From contig OX422214.1 of the NCBI GenBank assembly GCA_949130495.1, forward strand, positions 1,844,046 through 1,908,045: a stretch of 64,000 nucleotides of DNA, given 5' to 3'. Shown here in pieces: positions 34,701-45,795 of the stretch (positions within the stretch are counted from its first letter, which is position 1; each line of letters opens with the position of its first letter). Under the pieces are notes generated by a model. It searched no databases and was not told the DNA's origin. It saw nothing but the letters and a program-made list of their open reading frames with translations. The translations under genes and the position numbers were made by a program. The stretch is from Sambucus nigra. Its lineage: Eukaryota; Streptophyta; Magnoliopsida; Dipsacales; Adoxaceae.

Positions 34701-35209
34701 TAATACAAATGAGCGGTCGAGCCTCCCTCTGGGCGAGGCATCGCCACTACAAACATCTCTTGCCCCGGAATGGCAAAAACAATGCTCCCACCGAAGCAAT
34801 CAATCATGGCTCTATAATCCGCGAGCCAATCCATACCGATAATCAAATCGTGCACATGCATATCTAATACCAACATATCGGTAGGTAATACCAAACTACC
34901 AATCTCTACCCCCACTCCCCAGCATTTAAAGAAAATTAGTGACCCACTCCCCAATGGTGAGTCTACACACGTCACTGTGCTCTCTGCTGTGGCTAATAAC
35001 CCTAAGGCTTTCGCAAAATGTGCAGCTATAAAATAATGCGTTGCCCCCGTATCAAACAAAACTCGACCCATAGTACCATGGATAGGAAACATACCCTCAA
35101 TCGCGGGTGGTGCCTGTGGAGCTGCTGCCTGGTGGACGTTATAGACACGTCCATACTGTAACTGCCCCTGCTGAACAGGAACTGCTGGAATGGCTGGTAG
35201 TGCTGGCAC
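31786..35209 (-). pseudogene. Tekay pol: protease, RT, RNase H, integrase, chromodomain (broken)
   Basis: The polyprotein would copy element RNA to DNA and insert it. Protease has LFDTGATHYFI (about 35060). Reverse transcriptase (34529-33864) shows [20 protein letters not shown] and the catalytic FIDDILVYS. RNase H (33851-33474) has YTDAS. Integrase has the HHCC finger (33020-32900), IDFIMGLP, IVSDRD and the glutamate in the DGQTERT segment (about 32530). The C-terminal chromodomain (32058-31786) has HDVFHISSLRKY, VQWRHHNVEESTWE and REDEMRERYPELF. Breaks are frameshifts near 34585 and 32100 and stops at about 33864, 33474, 33135, 32607, 32565 and 32286. A nested solo LTR cuts it three codons before the original stop. 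The active-site residues that I can see are retained, so decay seems recent relative to the family. Confidence 0.93.
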
Positions 35210-36390
35210 CAGGGCTGGAGCTGGGAGAGCAGGTGGAAAAAGTGGCCTCTGTGGCTCATATCGAGCACCCGGCTGCTGCTGTGGGGCCCTGCCCCTATCA
35301 GGACAGTCCTGGCATTTATGGCCAGTCTTGCCACAAACGAAACATTTCCCCTGGAAGTTCTCCCCTCTCTGTGTCTGCTGCCCCCGGCCCTGGTGGCTGT
35401 TACCGTTCCTTCACTGGCCCTGTTGAAAATGCTGTTGACCATTCTGACCCTGCTGGTTCTGATGGCCGTTTGGACCCTGATGACCCTGCCGGAAACCTCC
35501 CTGTCCATGCCTGAAATTTCCCGACCTGAACCTCTTGTGATCCCCCTGCTGGGAACCCTGATCACCCTGCCTCTGCCCCTGAACAGAATGTGCCCCACTA
35601 GCACCATTTTCCCCAGTCCTGCCCTGATGGCTGGACTCTCCTGACCTCTTGCCTTCAGCCATGTGAAAGCGATGATCCTGGCAGTGTAATAGTGCAGCGT
35701 TAACCACATCAAAATACGTGGCCAACGATAGGTTCCCCAACAAATGCTGACGGATCCTCCAAGTCAACCCGTCCGTAAATTTCTGTATCTTCTTCTCCTC
35801 TGTAGGTATCTCATCCGGAACAATATTCAGCAAATTGGTGAATTCGGCCTCATACTCGGCCATAGTCTTACCCTCCTATCGAAGGTTCATCAACTTCCTC
35901 CTCATTTCCGTGTGAACAGCAGACGGAAAGTACTTGCGGCCGAACCGCACCCAGAACTCCTGAATAGTGATAGTATCTCTCTCCTCCACGGTGGTAATAG
36001 ACTCCCACCACTGCAGTGCAGACCCCACTAGCTTAAAGGTAGCTAGTATCTGCATCTGGACATCTGTGCACTCATACATCCTCAGGTGCCGCTGAATGTC
36101 CTTCCTCCACTGACTCGAAACCACAAATCAGAGCTACCTGCGAACTCTGGAGGGTGTGCTTTCTGAAAAGCATCACGTACACGTTCCTAAGCAGACGAGA
36201 ATGCATGTGCCTGAACTGGCGCGGCTATCGGCGCCTGAGGTGGTGCCTGCAGAACTACGGCAAGTGCGGCATTTTCTACTTGGGCCACAATGGCTGCAAC
36301 CTCGGCGGCATTCATCGTGCCCTGAACTGGAGTGGGCTGTGGTTCTGGCGTTGCATCCCTGGGAACCCGTTGTGCACGTCGTGGAGGCAT
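35210..36390 (-). pseudogene. Tekay gag (broken)
   Basis: Gag is the particle and RNA-binding protein. It starts with MPPRRAQRVPRDA at 36390 and a Pro/Ala-rich leader. The capsid core is at 36124-35700 (LVGSALQWWES, EFWVRFGRKYFP, MAEYEAEFTNLL, RIRQHLLGN). A Gly/Gln/His-rich linker follows, and a single zinc knuckle CFVCGKTGHKCQDC lies near 35345-35300. Defects are a stop at 36187, a frameshift near 36125, and stops at about 35876 and 35409. It is fused in frame with the protease, as is usual for chromoviruses. The long plus-strand frames opposite it (35107-35644) are shadows. Confidence 0.9.
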
Positions 36391-36559
36391 CTGAAATAAG
36401 AATGAGGTTTATAGGTTCGCAGTTATAAACTTAAAATAGCTGAAGAACGTAGCATATATAAGAGAATACAACAGTCCTAAAATATTGGGCTCTACGTCAA
36501 AGAAAGCTCAGCGGAAACATAATAAGCCGTACAGATCCTAAAGGACACTAGAACCTGAT

Positions 36560-36571
36560 GCTCTGATACCA
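36560..36571 (-). other. Primer binding site, tRNA-iMet type (minus strand)
   Basis: GCTCTGATACCA lies two bases from the LTR edge at 36574. It is the complement of TGGTATCAGAGC. Confidence 0.9.
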
Positions 36572-36573
36572 CC

Positions 36574-39498
36574 TGTGACACCCCGAGTAATTAAATACCG
36601 GGTAGCTACTCCTTTATTAAATCAATACAAAATGCCAAGTTGGTTCAGTTAATAGCATCACTGTCGAAAACATTTTTATAATTACTAACCACCTAGTATT
36701 TAAAAAGTAAGTTACCAAATTTTAAGTTAAGTCTGATTAACATGCAATAAAAGAATAATGGAAGAACAACATAATCCATTCACCATAACGAAGTAATGAA
36801 ATAACCAACAAATAGTAATAAGTCCAGAGGAAAACTCCTCACAACAATCCCACAACTGAAAATAATAAGACAAGTCTGAATCCTGAATTAATTACATGCC
36901 GAAAGTCTGAAAATCTGAAATAGTAAATGTTTCTACTAGAAATGGGAGACATGCCCTACTACTGATGAAACTGAATATAGAGTCAAGATGGATGAAGCGT
37001 CTACTAGAAAAGTCATGTAACTTCCACAAACAGCTACAGCTCGTCACCTGAATGAGAATCCTATGCCTGGTGTCCTTGTGGCTGGGCACCTAAAATGTTT
37101 TTTACAAAAATAGATTTGAAAACAAATGGGTCAGAGCCCGAAAGTGGAAATCATTTTAAAAACAGCAAGTGTTTTAATAACATTAAAACATTAAATGCAA
37201 AATACATGTTAGGACGTGCACTCACATGAAATTCTCACCTCTCGACTATATGTGCACTCCTAACGTATTGGACCCATCTAAATGACATACATATCTAACC
37301 AAACCGTAATAAGTTCTACCCCTTACTACTCGCTTCCCATATTATATTCTAGCATTATCAATTAAATAGAGGGCTTTACTTAAACTCAGATTCTCAATTT
37401 GTAATACAATTCACTATCGGTTAACCCGTTATGTTTACTCAAAACATTACCATAATTATATTCACAATACCAACATGAAAGTTCCCTTTAATTAAGTGTA
37501 TATTATTCACGTCATAAATATACAATACAAGCACCCCGAGACTAAGCTGCGGTGCACACATACTCTGCTATCCATCCCGGTACATCACGTACATAAGGAT
37601 CATGTATTCCGAATATCTCAGGAATCGTTCTCAGATAACAACATCACAAATAATGGAGGCGAACACAGTCACATCACATGGGTCACGCACATACCTACGC
37701 TCCCACGATCAGCAAACTTATTAACATCCCAATAAGTCCTTCTCTGACCAATGTTCATCGAGGTAACCAATCTAAATCCGGGCAACACAGGGATTAGAAG
37801 GCCCTAAGCGAACGTAAACCTCCCGTGATAGCAAGTATGGTAGGTATGTCATACACATAAATCATATACATATACTAAGTATGCACACATCTTAGTAATC
37901 ACCATAATTTATTTGTGGTACACTTCTCATTCTTGTACTGACATAGATTGCTACACAATTTATATGTTCCCGGTCAATATAATTATTTAGGTCGTCAATA
38001 ATTCTCGTATCGTAATAGACACTCACATCCTAATTCATAATTTTCCTTAGGTTCAAACTACACTTCTAGGTTTTACTCCTCATTATATCTCAAATGTCCC
38101 TACTATATCAATTTATCATCAAGGGAAGGTTATCTCTACCATTAAATAAGGTTACGGGACACTCGGGATCGAAACAGGCTAAAAAGCCTAAACTGTCAAC
38201 TCGTTCGAAGTCTCATTCGAACGAGGTTGTTTGAACGAGAGTTCGTTCGAACGAAGTGGGCTTTCTAACGAGGTCTCGTTCGAACGAAGTCATCGAACGA
38301 ACTTCACCCTCGTTAGAAGTCAAAGGTCAACTCGTTAGAAGCTCGTTCGAACGACCTGGGCAGGTCTTCTAACGAGTGGCCAGTTTCGAGCCCATATTTT
38401 TCTAATCTCGTTTTTCCAACTTCTCTACACCTCAGATCTCATCCAAACATTAATCCAACGATTGTTCAAAGCCACCAATCATCCCTAAACATATTTAGGT
38501 CATATACTAACGCATTTTGTGGGGTTAATTCATCCTAACCTCATTCAATTATCAAATCTCTTCATATTTTCCCCCAATTATAAGAACATGAACCCTAGAA
38601 TTTATAAATCATCAAAGAGCCTAATTAAATCCGTTTTTGTTTCATCCAAATTATAATATCATCAGAATAATCTTCAAAATACAAATCTACATGCGATTCC
38701 TCATCAAAAATGTAACTTTTACTTCCAATTAAAATGGGTTTTTCATTTACTCCCAAGAACAGTAAGATTTTATCAATTCCTACACATGGAAGAAACATTC
38801 TTTGCAAAATAACGAAATTAAACCACTTGCCTTATTTGAATCTCTGATTTTGATGTCGATTTGATGGAGTATTCTCTCTCTCTCTGCAGAATCCTTCTAT
38901 CCCTCTCTCTACAAGCCTTCTTCCCCAAAGTGATAATGGTGGCTATGGTTTTTGCCTTAGGAAATTTTGGAACAATTCTAATAACCCCCGTAGCCCATTA
39001 AGTCCTAAGATGTGGTTAGTGGGTTTAGTGGGTAATTACCAAGTCATCTTTTTAATTCCCAATTTTCGTAGGTTTTAATTCCCAAAAATTTAAAATTTCC
39101 AAACTACCCTTATACGTTGCCGGCGTGGCCTAAAAATACCCCGGGACCCAAACTAAACCCCCGGCTAGTGTGTTCTGACTATTTCGACCCTTCCGGACGC
39201 GTTGGCGCACTCAAAATGACCATTTGGTTTATAGAAATAAAATTCACTTTTTTTAATTATCATAATTATTTTCCTGACGCGACTGTCACACGCGTGTCAA
39301 CAAAATTCCCCAAATTGCCGTATTTCAATCTCACGACAAATTTCATAATTCAACATTCATATATAATCATATATGCACATAATAATCAAATACCAACTCG
39401 CATCTTGCTAGTATTTTAATACGGATTAATTTCCAATTAATACACATTTAATTCAATTAACCCCATAAATAAATATCACAAAAATACGGGGTATTATA
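36574..39498 (-). repeat. 5' LTR (minus strand) of the Tekay element
   Basis: It runs from TGTGACACCCC to GGGGTATTATA (final CA mutated to TA) and is a direct repeat of 25640-28550. It is followed by target duplication GGTAT. It holds the same sub-features: stem-loop near 37015-37039, palindrome cluster at 38197-38378 and U3 block at 39175-39212. Confidence 0.92.
38197..38378. repeat. Palindrome cluster (CGTTCGAACG type) in the Tekay 5' LTR
   Basis: This is the homologue of 27261-27432 with one extra 12-bp unit (GTCTCATTCGAA at about 38210-38221) and better-preserved copies such as GTCTCGTTCGAACGAAG. Confidence 0.9.
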
Positions 39499-40400
39499 GG
39501 TATCCCAACTGTTTGAAGGGGAGATGGCCTACACTATGCATGTGTTGGGCTTGGGTCGGCCATCCGTTATTTTATGTAATTTCACTTTACAGTGTCCTTA
39601 AGACAATTTTTCCGTCCAATGTGCTCTGAGGTTGATGAATATTTTCTCCCAAGATAGAACATATGTTTCAAATTAATTATATAGCACGACAATAATTAAA
39701 TTCAATGAACACAATTTATGTGTTTTTACTCAACCAAACAGTATATGTAATGCAAAAAAAATGAGACAGATTTTCTGGAGTGAGGAGATAATGCAAGAGG
39801 ATTTTCGGAAATTTATGGAGGGGATTTTTCATTAGTCTAAAACTGTAGGGGCAAAGATTTATTTATAGCAAAGGTTTTGAAGGTTGGGAACAATCAAAAT
39901 CGAAACTAACTATCAAAACAGTTATTTAATAATTAATTAATAAAACCCCAGAAAGTTTAATTGATTAATTAACCGAGCTGAGCCGGCCGGACGACGCACA
40001 CATGTGGGCTTTTTGACCAAGCCCAACACATTCATAGTGTAGGCCATCTCCCCTTCAAATAGCTGGGATAACCCAAGGCATCTAAGCCTTAGTCCATCAT
40101 TTGGGTTTTATTAACTCATCATTTTTCCACTACTCTTCCAATGTGGGACAAGAGTTAAAACATACCCAATTCATTAACTTTCATTGCTTTGTGAGTCACT
40201 TTGGGGACATATTTATTATTCATAACTTATTGAAATTGGACATATGAATAGACTATCTTAATCTCCTTACGAAGGATAACGCATTCGTATGTGGTCTCAT
40301 AATTATCGTGGTGTGGGTCCCACCTAAATTTGAGCTCAAAGTTGCTCAAAATTCTGTCAAGAAAAATCTGGACAACTTTTATTAAGTCTAATTTACAAAC
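39499..40400 (-). mobile_element. Remainder of the inverted copia-LTR structure
   Basis: 39499-39556 completes the left arm (GAAGGGGAGATGGCCTACAC). The right arm, 40013-40400, is its inverted complement. Read on the minus strand from 40400, this looks like a copia LTR with CCCACATTGGAAG, a TATA-like CTATAAATAAA (39855-39869 on the plus strand) and a following CCCCTACAG. The structure is therefore a truncated forward LTR copy facing a longer reversed copy. The TG start of the right arm is mutated. A foldback element or two separate insertions are both possible. Confidence 0.65.
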
Positions 40401-40875
40401 TTTTATATTAATTAAATAGTAGACATAACAGAGGATACGTTCCAGATACTATCATATTAGATGTACGGTACGTGTGATTTCTCTCTAAGTATCTGGACTG
40501 CATCCATATGTTATTCACGAGGGGATTGCATGAAAAAGTTCTAGTTAACCAACGTTTTTGTGAAGCAAAAATTAAGTGGACTCCACTCAGTTTGGATGAT
40601 ATACGTGGGATCTTTCTCTAATTATGTAAGAATTTTATTCATGCCAGCAGGATTGGTGTACATTATGAGGGCAATCACGTGGTGCCAGGTTTTAAAAATC
40701 ACCTTTCACGACCGATCTACGTGATGAATGGAATGAGAACTTGAATTTTGAGGATGTTGTGTCAATTTACTGTAAGAATGCATGCGTGTTCTTCTTACAA
40801 GCTTCAGGTACAGGGTTGTAAAACTACCATCTTATCTTTTTTGGTCCCTGTTACTCTTCAATGTGCAATACTTTT
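40401..40875. other. Unassigned low-copy segment
   Basis: No gene, repeat or element end is recognised between the inverted structure and LTR-X copy 2. It probably continues the old host DNA of 22666-25300. I looked for C-terminal proteasome exons here and did not find them. Confidence 0.4.
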
Positions 40876-42881
40876 TGTGACAACCCGTGATCCGAGATAA
40901 GGGGTGGCCAGCCCGATACTCAAACGTAACAGGAATTATGGATGGATATCATCCTCAGCATCAACAAAATAAACTGAATATACGGGAAAACAACCCAATA
41001 AATCAGAAAATGGGTTGCCAAAAATTTTAGAAATTTAAAACCGGTTAAGAAAATTTAATTAAACAACCCAATCTGACAAGCAAGTGGAATTCCAAAAGAG
41101 TATATATATAATACAACTAAAACGAATGTATACAAATGGACCGAATACGATGTCGATCCACAGCCACATAGAACACAGTACAACAATTTAATATCTTACT
41201 TTGTACATTCATTAAACAAGTACAAAAGTTTGGGCCACACGCCCGATGAAAAGACCCGATCATATCTAGGATACAAAGAAGAAAACGTCTAATTTAAGGT
41301 CCTGTAATAATCCGCAAAATCTTACAGCTCGTCAAAAGCAAAGGAATAGGAATGTCAAATCGGGAACCCTTGCAGAGGAGTACCTGAGCGGATACAATCA
41401 TATGCACACCAAGGAAAATAAACCGCTCAGGGTCGGGTTCTATATGATCACGAGAAGAAATAAAAAACATGATAGAAATGAACAGTTATGCATGAATGAT
41501 AAGGATGATAATATGGTATGATAACTAGCATGTTAAACTACAATTACAAATTAAGATATTTTAACTAATTATGAAATGTAACATAACTACAAAAGAGAAT
41601 TAAAAGTGAATAACTTTAATTTAAAACCTTTGTTCATAAATCCAATTGTCATATCTCTTTACATTCCTTATTAGGAATAAAACCATTTATTTGGTTTAAT
41701 CAAGAAGATATAATTTTCCTTCATTTTATTAACTTCTATAGTTAATTATCCTTCCATTATATCTTTCCATTCCATAATAGAAATACCATTAATATCAAGT
41801 GCTCTTTATGGCACATATCTTAATCCCGTGCTCTTTATGGCATGTATCCATGCTCTTTATGGCATATATCCATCACATCCCACTTGATGCAGAAAAGTTA
41901 TATTCTCATACATATAATGAATCTAAGACTCCCCCTCCGAGTTTCCCCACTGGGCGCGCCCCTAAATGACCATCATCTTCCAGGGCCTATCTATACAAGA
42001 CAACCTGGGCACCTATCGCGATACATCGGGAAGCGGCCATATGCCTGCGGGAGAGTCAAGAACACACCCGAAATCTCCTCACCAGCGCAGAAAACATATA
42101 AAAACCCTGCATATGGCCTAGGACTATATCCACCCTGCATTCAATAGCCAGGGGGCATCACCAAGCGCGCGAACTTCCCTTATGATGTCATTTAGAGAGG
42201 TGTGTATCAGTAAATTAACATTTACATTTTTAATCTCATTATAATATTCATTACCAATTGCCATTTCCATTATCCATGTGATTGGTTCTTTTTATTCGAA
42301 CCTAACATTATTAAATAAATAAATTGGGTTCATTTTTATTTGAACCCATTCCCATCAAATATCATCATTAATATTCCTCAAATTTCAAGTCCCGGCTTAG
42401 TCTCCAAAGGATCATTATGATTCTATAATTCCCAAAATTCATATAACTTCGATAAGCCCCTAAGTCTCCAAGCATGGGCATATAACTTCCTAACTTCTAG
42501 AGATTCAATCAAAGAAGTAATGCCTTAACATTACTTTAAATACCCCGGGAAATAAACCCCAGATGACCCAATTATAATCTAGGGTGGATACCAAACTCAA
42601 CTAATACTCTAGGACCCTAGATTTACTTCATGCAAGAAGGTTCCTAGATCCAAATCTTATGGAAAAGAGGGTTAAAATAAAAAATAAAAAAATTGGAATT
42701 GCAGGATTTCCGAATCGATTCGGTCAAGAAAAATGACTTTCTACATAAATGCCGAATCGATTCGACCAACCCGAATCGATTCGGTCGATTCAGACCTGGA
42801 AACTTCCTCAAGACGAATCGATTCGGCTAGGCCGAATCGATTCGGTTCTGCATATTTTCCAAGCTTTGGCTATGGAATTTT
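40876..42881 (-). repeat. LTR-X copy 2, left fragment
   Basis: It starts TGTGACAACCCG and is colinear with 13378-13473 and 20015 onward. It contains a stem-loop at 41302-41327, a CACTGGGCGCGCCCC block, and a palindrome cluster at 42711-42844. A solo Tekay LTR interrupts it at 42882. Confidence 0.8.
42711..42844. repeat. Palindrome cluster CGAATCGATTCG in LTR-X copy 2
   Basis: Five copies of the palindrome start at 42711, 42753 (followed by ACC), 42772, 42814 and 42833. The conserved CAGACCTGG is retained. The second X1 copy and third X2 copy lack counterparts, so units were gained or lost. Confidence 0.95.
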
Positions 42882-45795
42882 TGTGACATCCCGACTAATT
42901 AAATACTGGGTAGCTACTCCTTTATTAAATTAATACAAAATGTCAAGTTGGTCCAGTTAATAGCATCACTGTCGAAAACATTTTAATCATTACTAACCAC
43001 CTAGTATTTAAAAGTAAGATGTCAAATTTTAAATTAAGTTTGATTAACATACAATAAAAGAATTATGAAAGAATATCATAACCATACACCATAAAGTCTC
43101 AATAAAGTAACCAACAAATAATAATAAGTCCGGAGGAAAACTCCTCACAACAATCCCACCACTGAAATAAATAAAACAGTATATCCTGAATCAATTACAT
43201 GCCAACAATCTGAATAACCGAAATATTAAATGTCTCTAATAGAAATGGGCGACCTGCCCTACAAATGATGAAAACTGAATAGAGTCAAGACAAAAGAAGC
43301 GTCAACTAGCAAGGCCCTGAAACTTCCACAAACAGCTATAACTCGTCACCTGAATGGAAATCCTATGCATGGTGTCCTTGTGGCTGGGCACCTAAAATGG
43401 TTTTTACAAAAAAATAGATTTGAAAGCAAACGGGTCAGAGCCCGAAAGTGGAGAGTATTTAAAAAATTGCAAGTGTTTAATGACAATAAACAGTGAATAT
43501 TAAATACATGTTAGTGACGTGCACTCACATGAGCTCCTCACCTCTCAACTGATGTGCACTCCTAACGCATCCATAGCCCGTACTTGTTATGCTACTAACT
43601 AACTACTCTAATACAAAACCTGGCTTCACTTTATAGGTTTAAGGGTTTATTCATGTCATTAAAGTATACCATGTATGTGCCTTAATTCCCTATTAACAAC
43701 CTTTTATTATGTGGAGTTCTCATTTTAATCTCTATTAAAATAGCACAATATACACATCGTTAATTTACTAAGTATTTCATTGAACATTATTTGTATATTA
43801 TTCACATCATAAATATACATTATAGGCACCCCTAGTCTAGGCTACGGTGCACATACTCTGCTATCTCATCCCGGTACATCACATACATAAGGATTACAAA
43901 TTCCGAATCTCTCAGGAATTGTTAGAATAAGCACAACACACAAAAATGGAGGCGAACATAATTCAACATATCCATGGGTCACGTACATACCTACGCTCCA
44001 TAGTCAGCTGACTTATTAACTCACAAATAAGTCATTCTAGTATTATGTTCTTAAGGTACCAATCTAAATCCCCCCGTAGGCACACAAAGATTAGTTGGCC
44101 CAACACGAGCGACGACCTCCGTGATAACAAGTATGGTAGGTATGTCATACACATAAGTAATATACTAAGCATTCACACGTCTTAGATATCTTAACATTAA
44201 TAAAGGTATATTCTACATCCCTATACCATTATTCCAATTTTATGCATTTTAAGTTTTCCGATAATATATAATGTAGACTGTCGACACATCTCACATCCTA
44301 GTTTCTTATACGTAAAACATATCTCAAAGAGGTTACTAAGTCTCCTATTATTTCCACATTTATTTTCATTATTCTTAAGGTCATTATTTCTGCCACAAAC
44401 CTCATTTCATCAAATCATTCGAATTTACTCATTTAACCCTAATATTATCTCACTCGTCGAGCTTTATTGGATTTTAGACAACTATCCCAAATTAAATTCA
44501 AATTAAGGTCCGATTTCAAAACCATACCTAATGGTCTTCCTTAAGTCTAAGAATACTCACAAAGTCTCCATCAATAATTTTCTAGGGTTAACATCCTTAA
44601 AATTTAACTAGGGAAAATTTTACTCATTCTGGGAAGGTTGATCGATCGACCTTGAACATCGATCGATCGATGGTGGTCGATCGATCGACTGATGAATGTC
44701 GAACGATCGGTTGCACCAGACAGGCTACGGACTGCTTCGTTTTCCAGTCCTCAAATCGTCCCAACAATCCATTACAATGCATGAAACTACATTCTAACGT
44801 TATAATATCATCAAATAGTCATCCTAAAACATTGTTAACGTTCTAAAACTAATTAATCATCACCCAAAGGCCTTATTCAGATCAAAATATCATCAAGAAC
44901 CCTAGTTTTCGATTTCTTTCAAGAACAACAATAATTCTCTTCTTAAATCCGTTTTTGAATCATCAAGGGCTACAGTTTGAATTCATAATTCATCTAGAAT
45001 ATGTCTACATGCAAATCCTAACATGGGTTATAGGTTTAATCTTCCAATTCATGGGTTTACATCGATCTTCCAAGCCAAATTCTATATTTACACTACACAT
45101 GGAGAATGTATTCATTGTATACTTTGTAATTAAATCACTTGCCTTATGTTCTTCAGATTTGTTGTTGGTTGAAGAACGTTGAATTGCTTTCTCTCTCTCT
45201 ACAGAGTTCTCTCTCTCTACAAGTTCTTCTCCAAGATGACAATGGTGGTTTAGAGGTTGCCTTAGGAACCTCTTAAAACTTCTTCCAATAACTCCCGTAG
45301 CCCATTAGGTCATTTAGTGTTGTTAGTGGGTTTAGTGGGTAAAGACTAAATCAGATTTTAACTTCTAATTTTCGTGGGTTTTAATTCCCAAAATTCCGAA
45401 ATTACCAAACTACCCTTTTGGGTTGCCGGTTTGGCCTAAAAATGCCCCGGGACCCAAACTAAACCCCCGGCTAGTGTTTTCTGACTATCTCGACCCTTTC
45501 TGACACGTTGGCGCACTCAAAATGACTATTTGGTCAAAAGAAAAATAATTTATTTATAAATCTCATAAATTCATTCTTGACGGGACTGACACGCGCGTTC
45601 CAATTAAATTTCCCAAATTATCGTATTTAAATCTCACGAAAAATTCAATATTTTCGATATTCATATATTGTCATATATACACATTAAAATCAAATACCAA
45701 CTCGCTAGTATTTTATCCAGATTAATTCCCAATTAATTCACATTTAATTTAATTAATCCCATAAATAAATATTCATAAAAGTACGGGGTATTACA
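42882..45795 (-). mobile_element. Solo Tekay LTR (2.91 kb)
   Basis: It is colinear over its length with 25640-28550 (TGTGACATCCC to GGGGTATTACA; GGCTGGGCACCT; U3 block at 45481-45518). Target duplications are near-perfect, ATTTT (42877-42881) and GTTTT (45796-45800). No interior is present. At the position of the TTCGAA cluster it has a GATCGATC cluster instead (44636-44712). Confidence 0.9.
44636..44712. repeat. Palindrome cluster GATCGATCGATC in the solo Tekay LTR
   Basis: GTTGATCGATCGACC, CATCGATCGATCGATGG and GGTCGATCGATCGAC are followed by TCGAACGATCGG and then CCAGACAGG. These replace the TTCGAA-type units found at the same relative position in the LTRs at 25640 and 36574. Confidence 0.9.

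Larger units (their letters stand above)
25640..39498 (-). mobile_element. Tekay-type chromovirus (Ty3/gypsy), complete but decayed
   Basis: LTRs of 2.9 kb (25640-28550 and 36574-39498) flank a gag-PR-RT-RH-IN-chromodomain polyprotein on the minus strand. Perfect 5-bp target duplications GGTAT flank the whole (25635-25639 and 39499-39503). A tRNA-iMet primer site lies at 36560-36571, and a polypurine tract at about 28551-28565. A solo LTR of another family is nested at 28608-31780. The chromodomain puts it among chromoviruses. LTR length, the iMet primer and the GGGACGAAATTC motif after the stop fit the Tekay (Del) group. The two LTRs are about 98 percent identical by eye. Confidence 0.93.

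Noticed and set aside
35107..35644. Long plus-strand frames rich in Pro and Leu
   Set aside because: They are antisense shadows of the GC-richer gag and protease of the minus-strand Tekay element.
10628..36571. GCTCTGATACCA sites as tRNA gene fragments
   Set aside because: Only 12 bases match and both sit exactly at LTR edges, as primer binding sites do; no cloverleaf can be drawn.
28169..39419. The same 100-codon plus-strand frame at 28169-28471 and 39117-39419
   Set aside because: These are the two LTRs of one element on the opposite strand; conservation is explained by LTR identity and there is no domain or codon signature.
22578..40875. LTR-X copies 1 and 2 as the LTR pair of one element carrying proteasome exons
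   Set aside because: Neither inner edge adjoins a primer site or polypurine tract; copies differ and one is truncated at its outer side. Kept only as a low-weight hypothesis.
40401..40875. C-terminal exons of the proteasome gene
   Set aside because: No stretch in any frame resembles the conserved C-terminal segments of the beta type-4 subunit.
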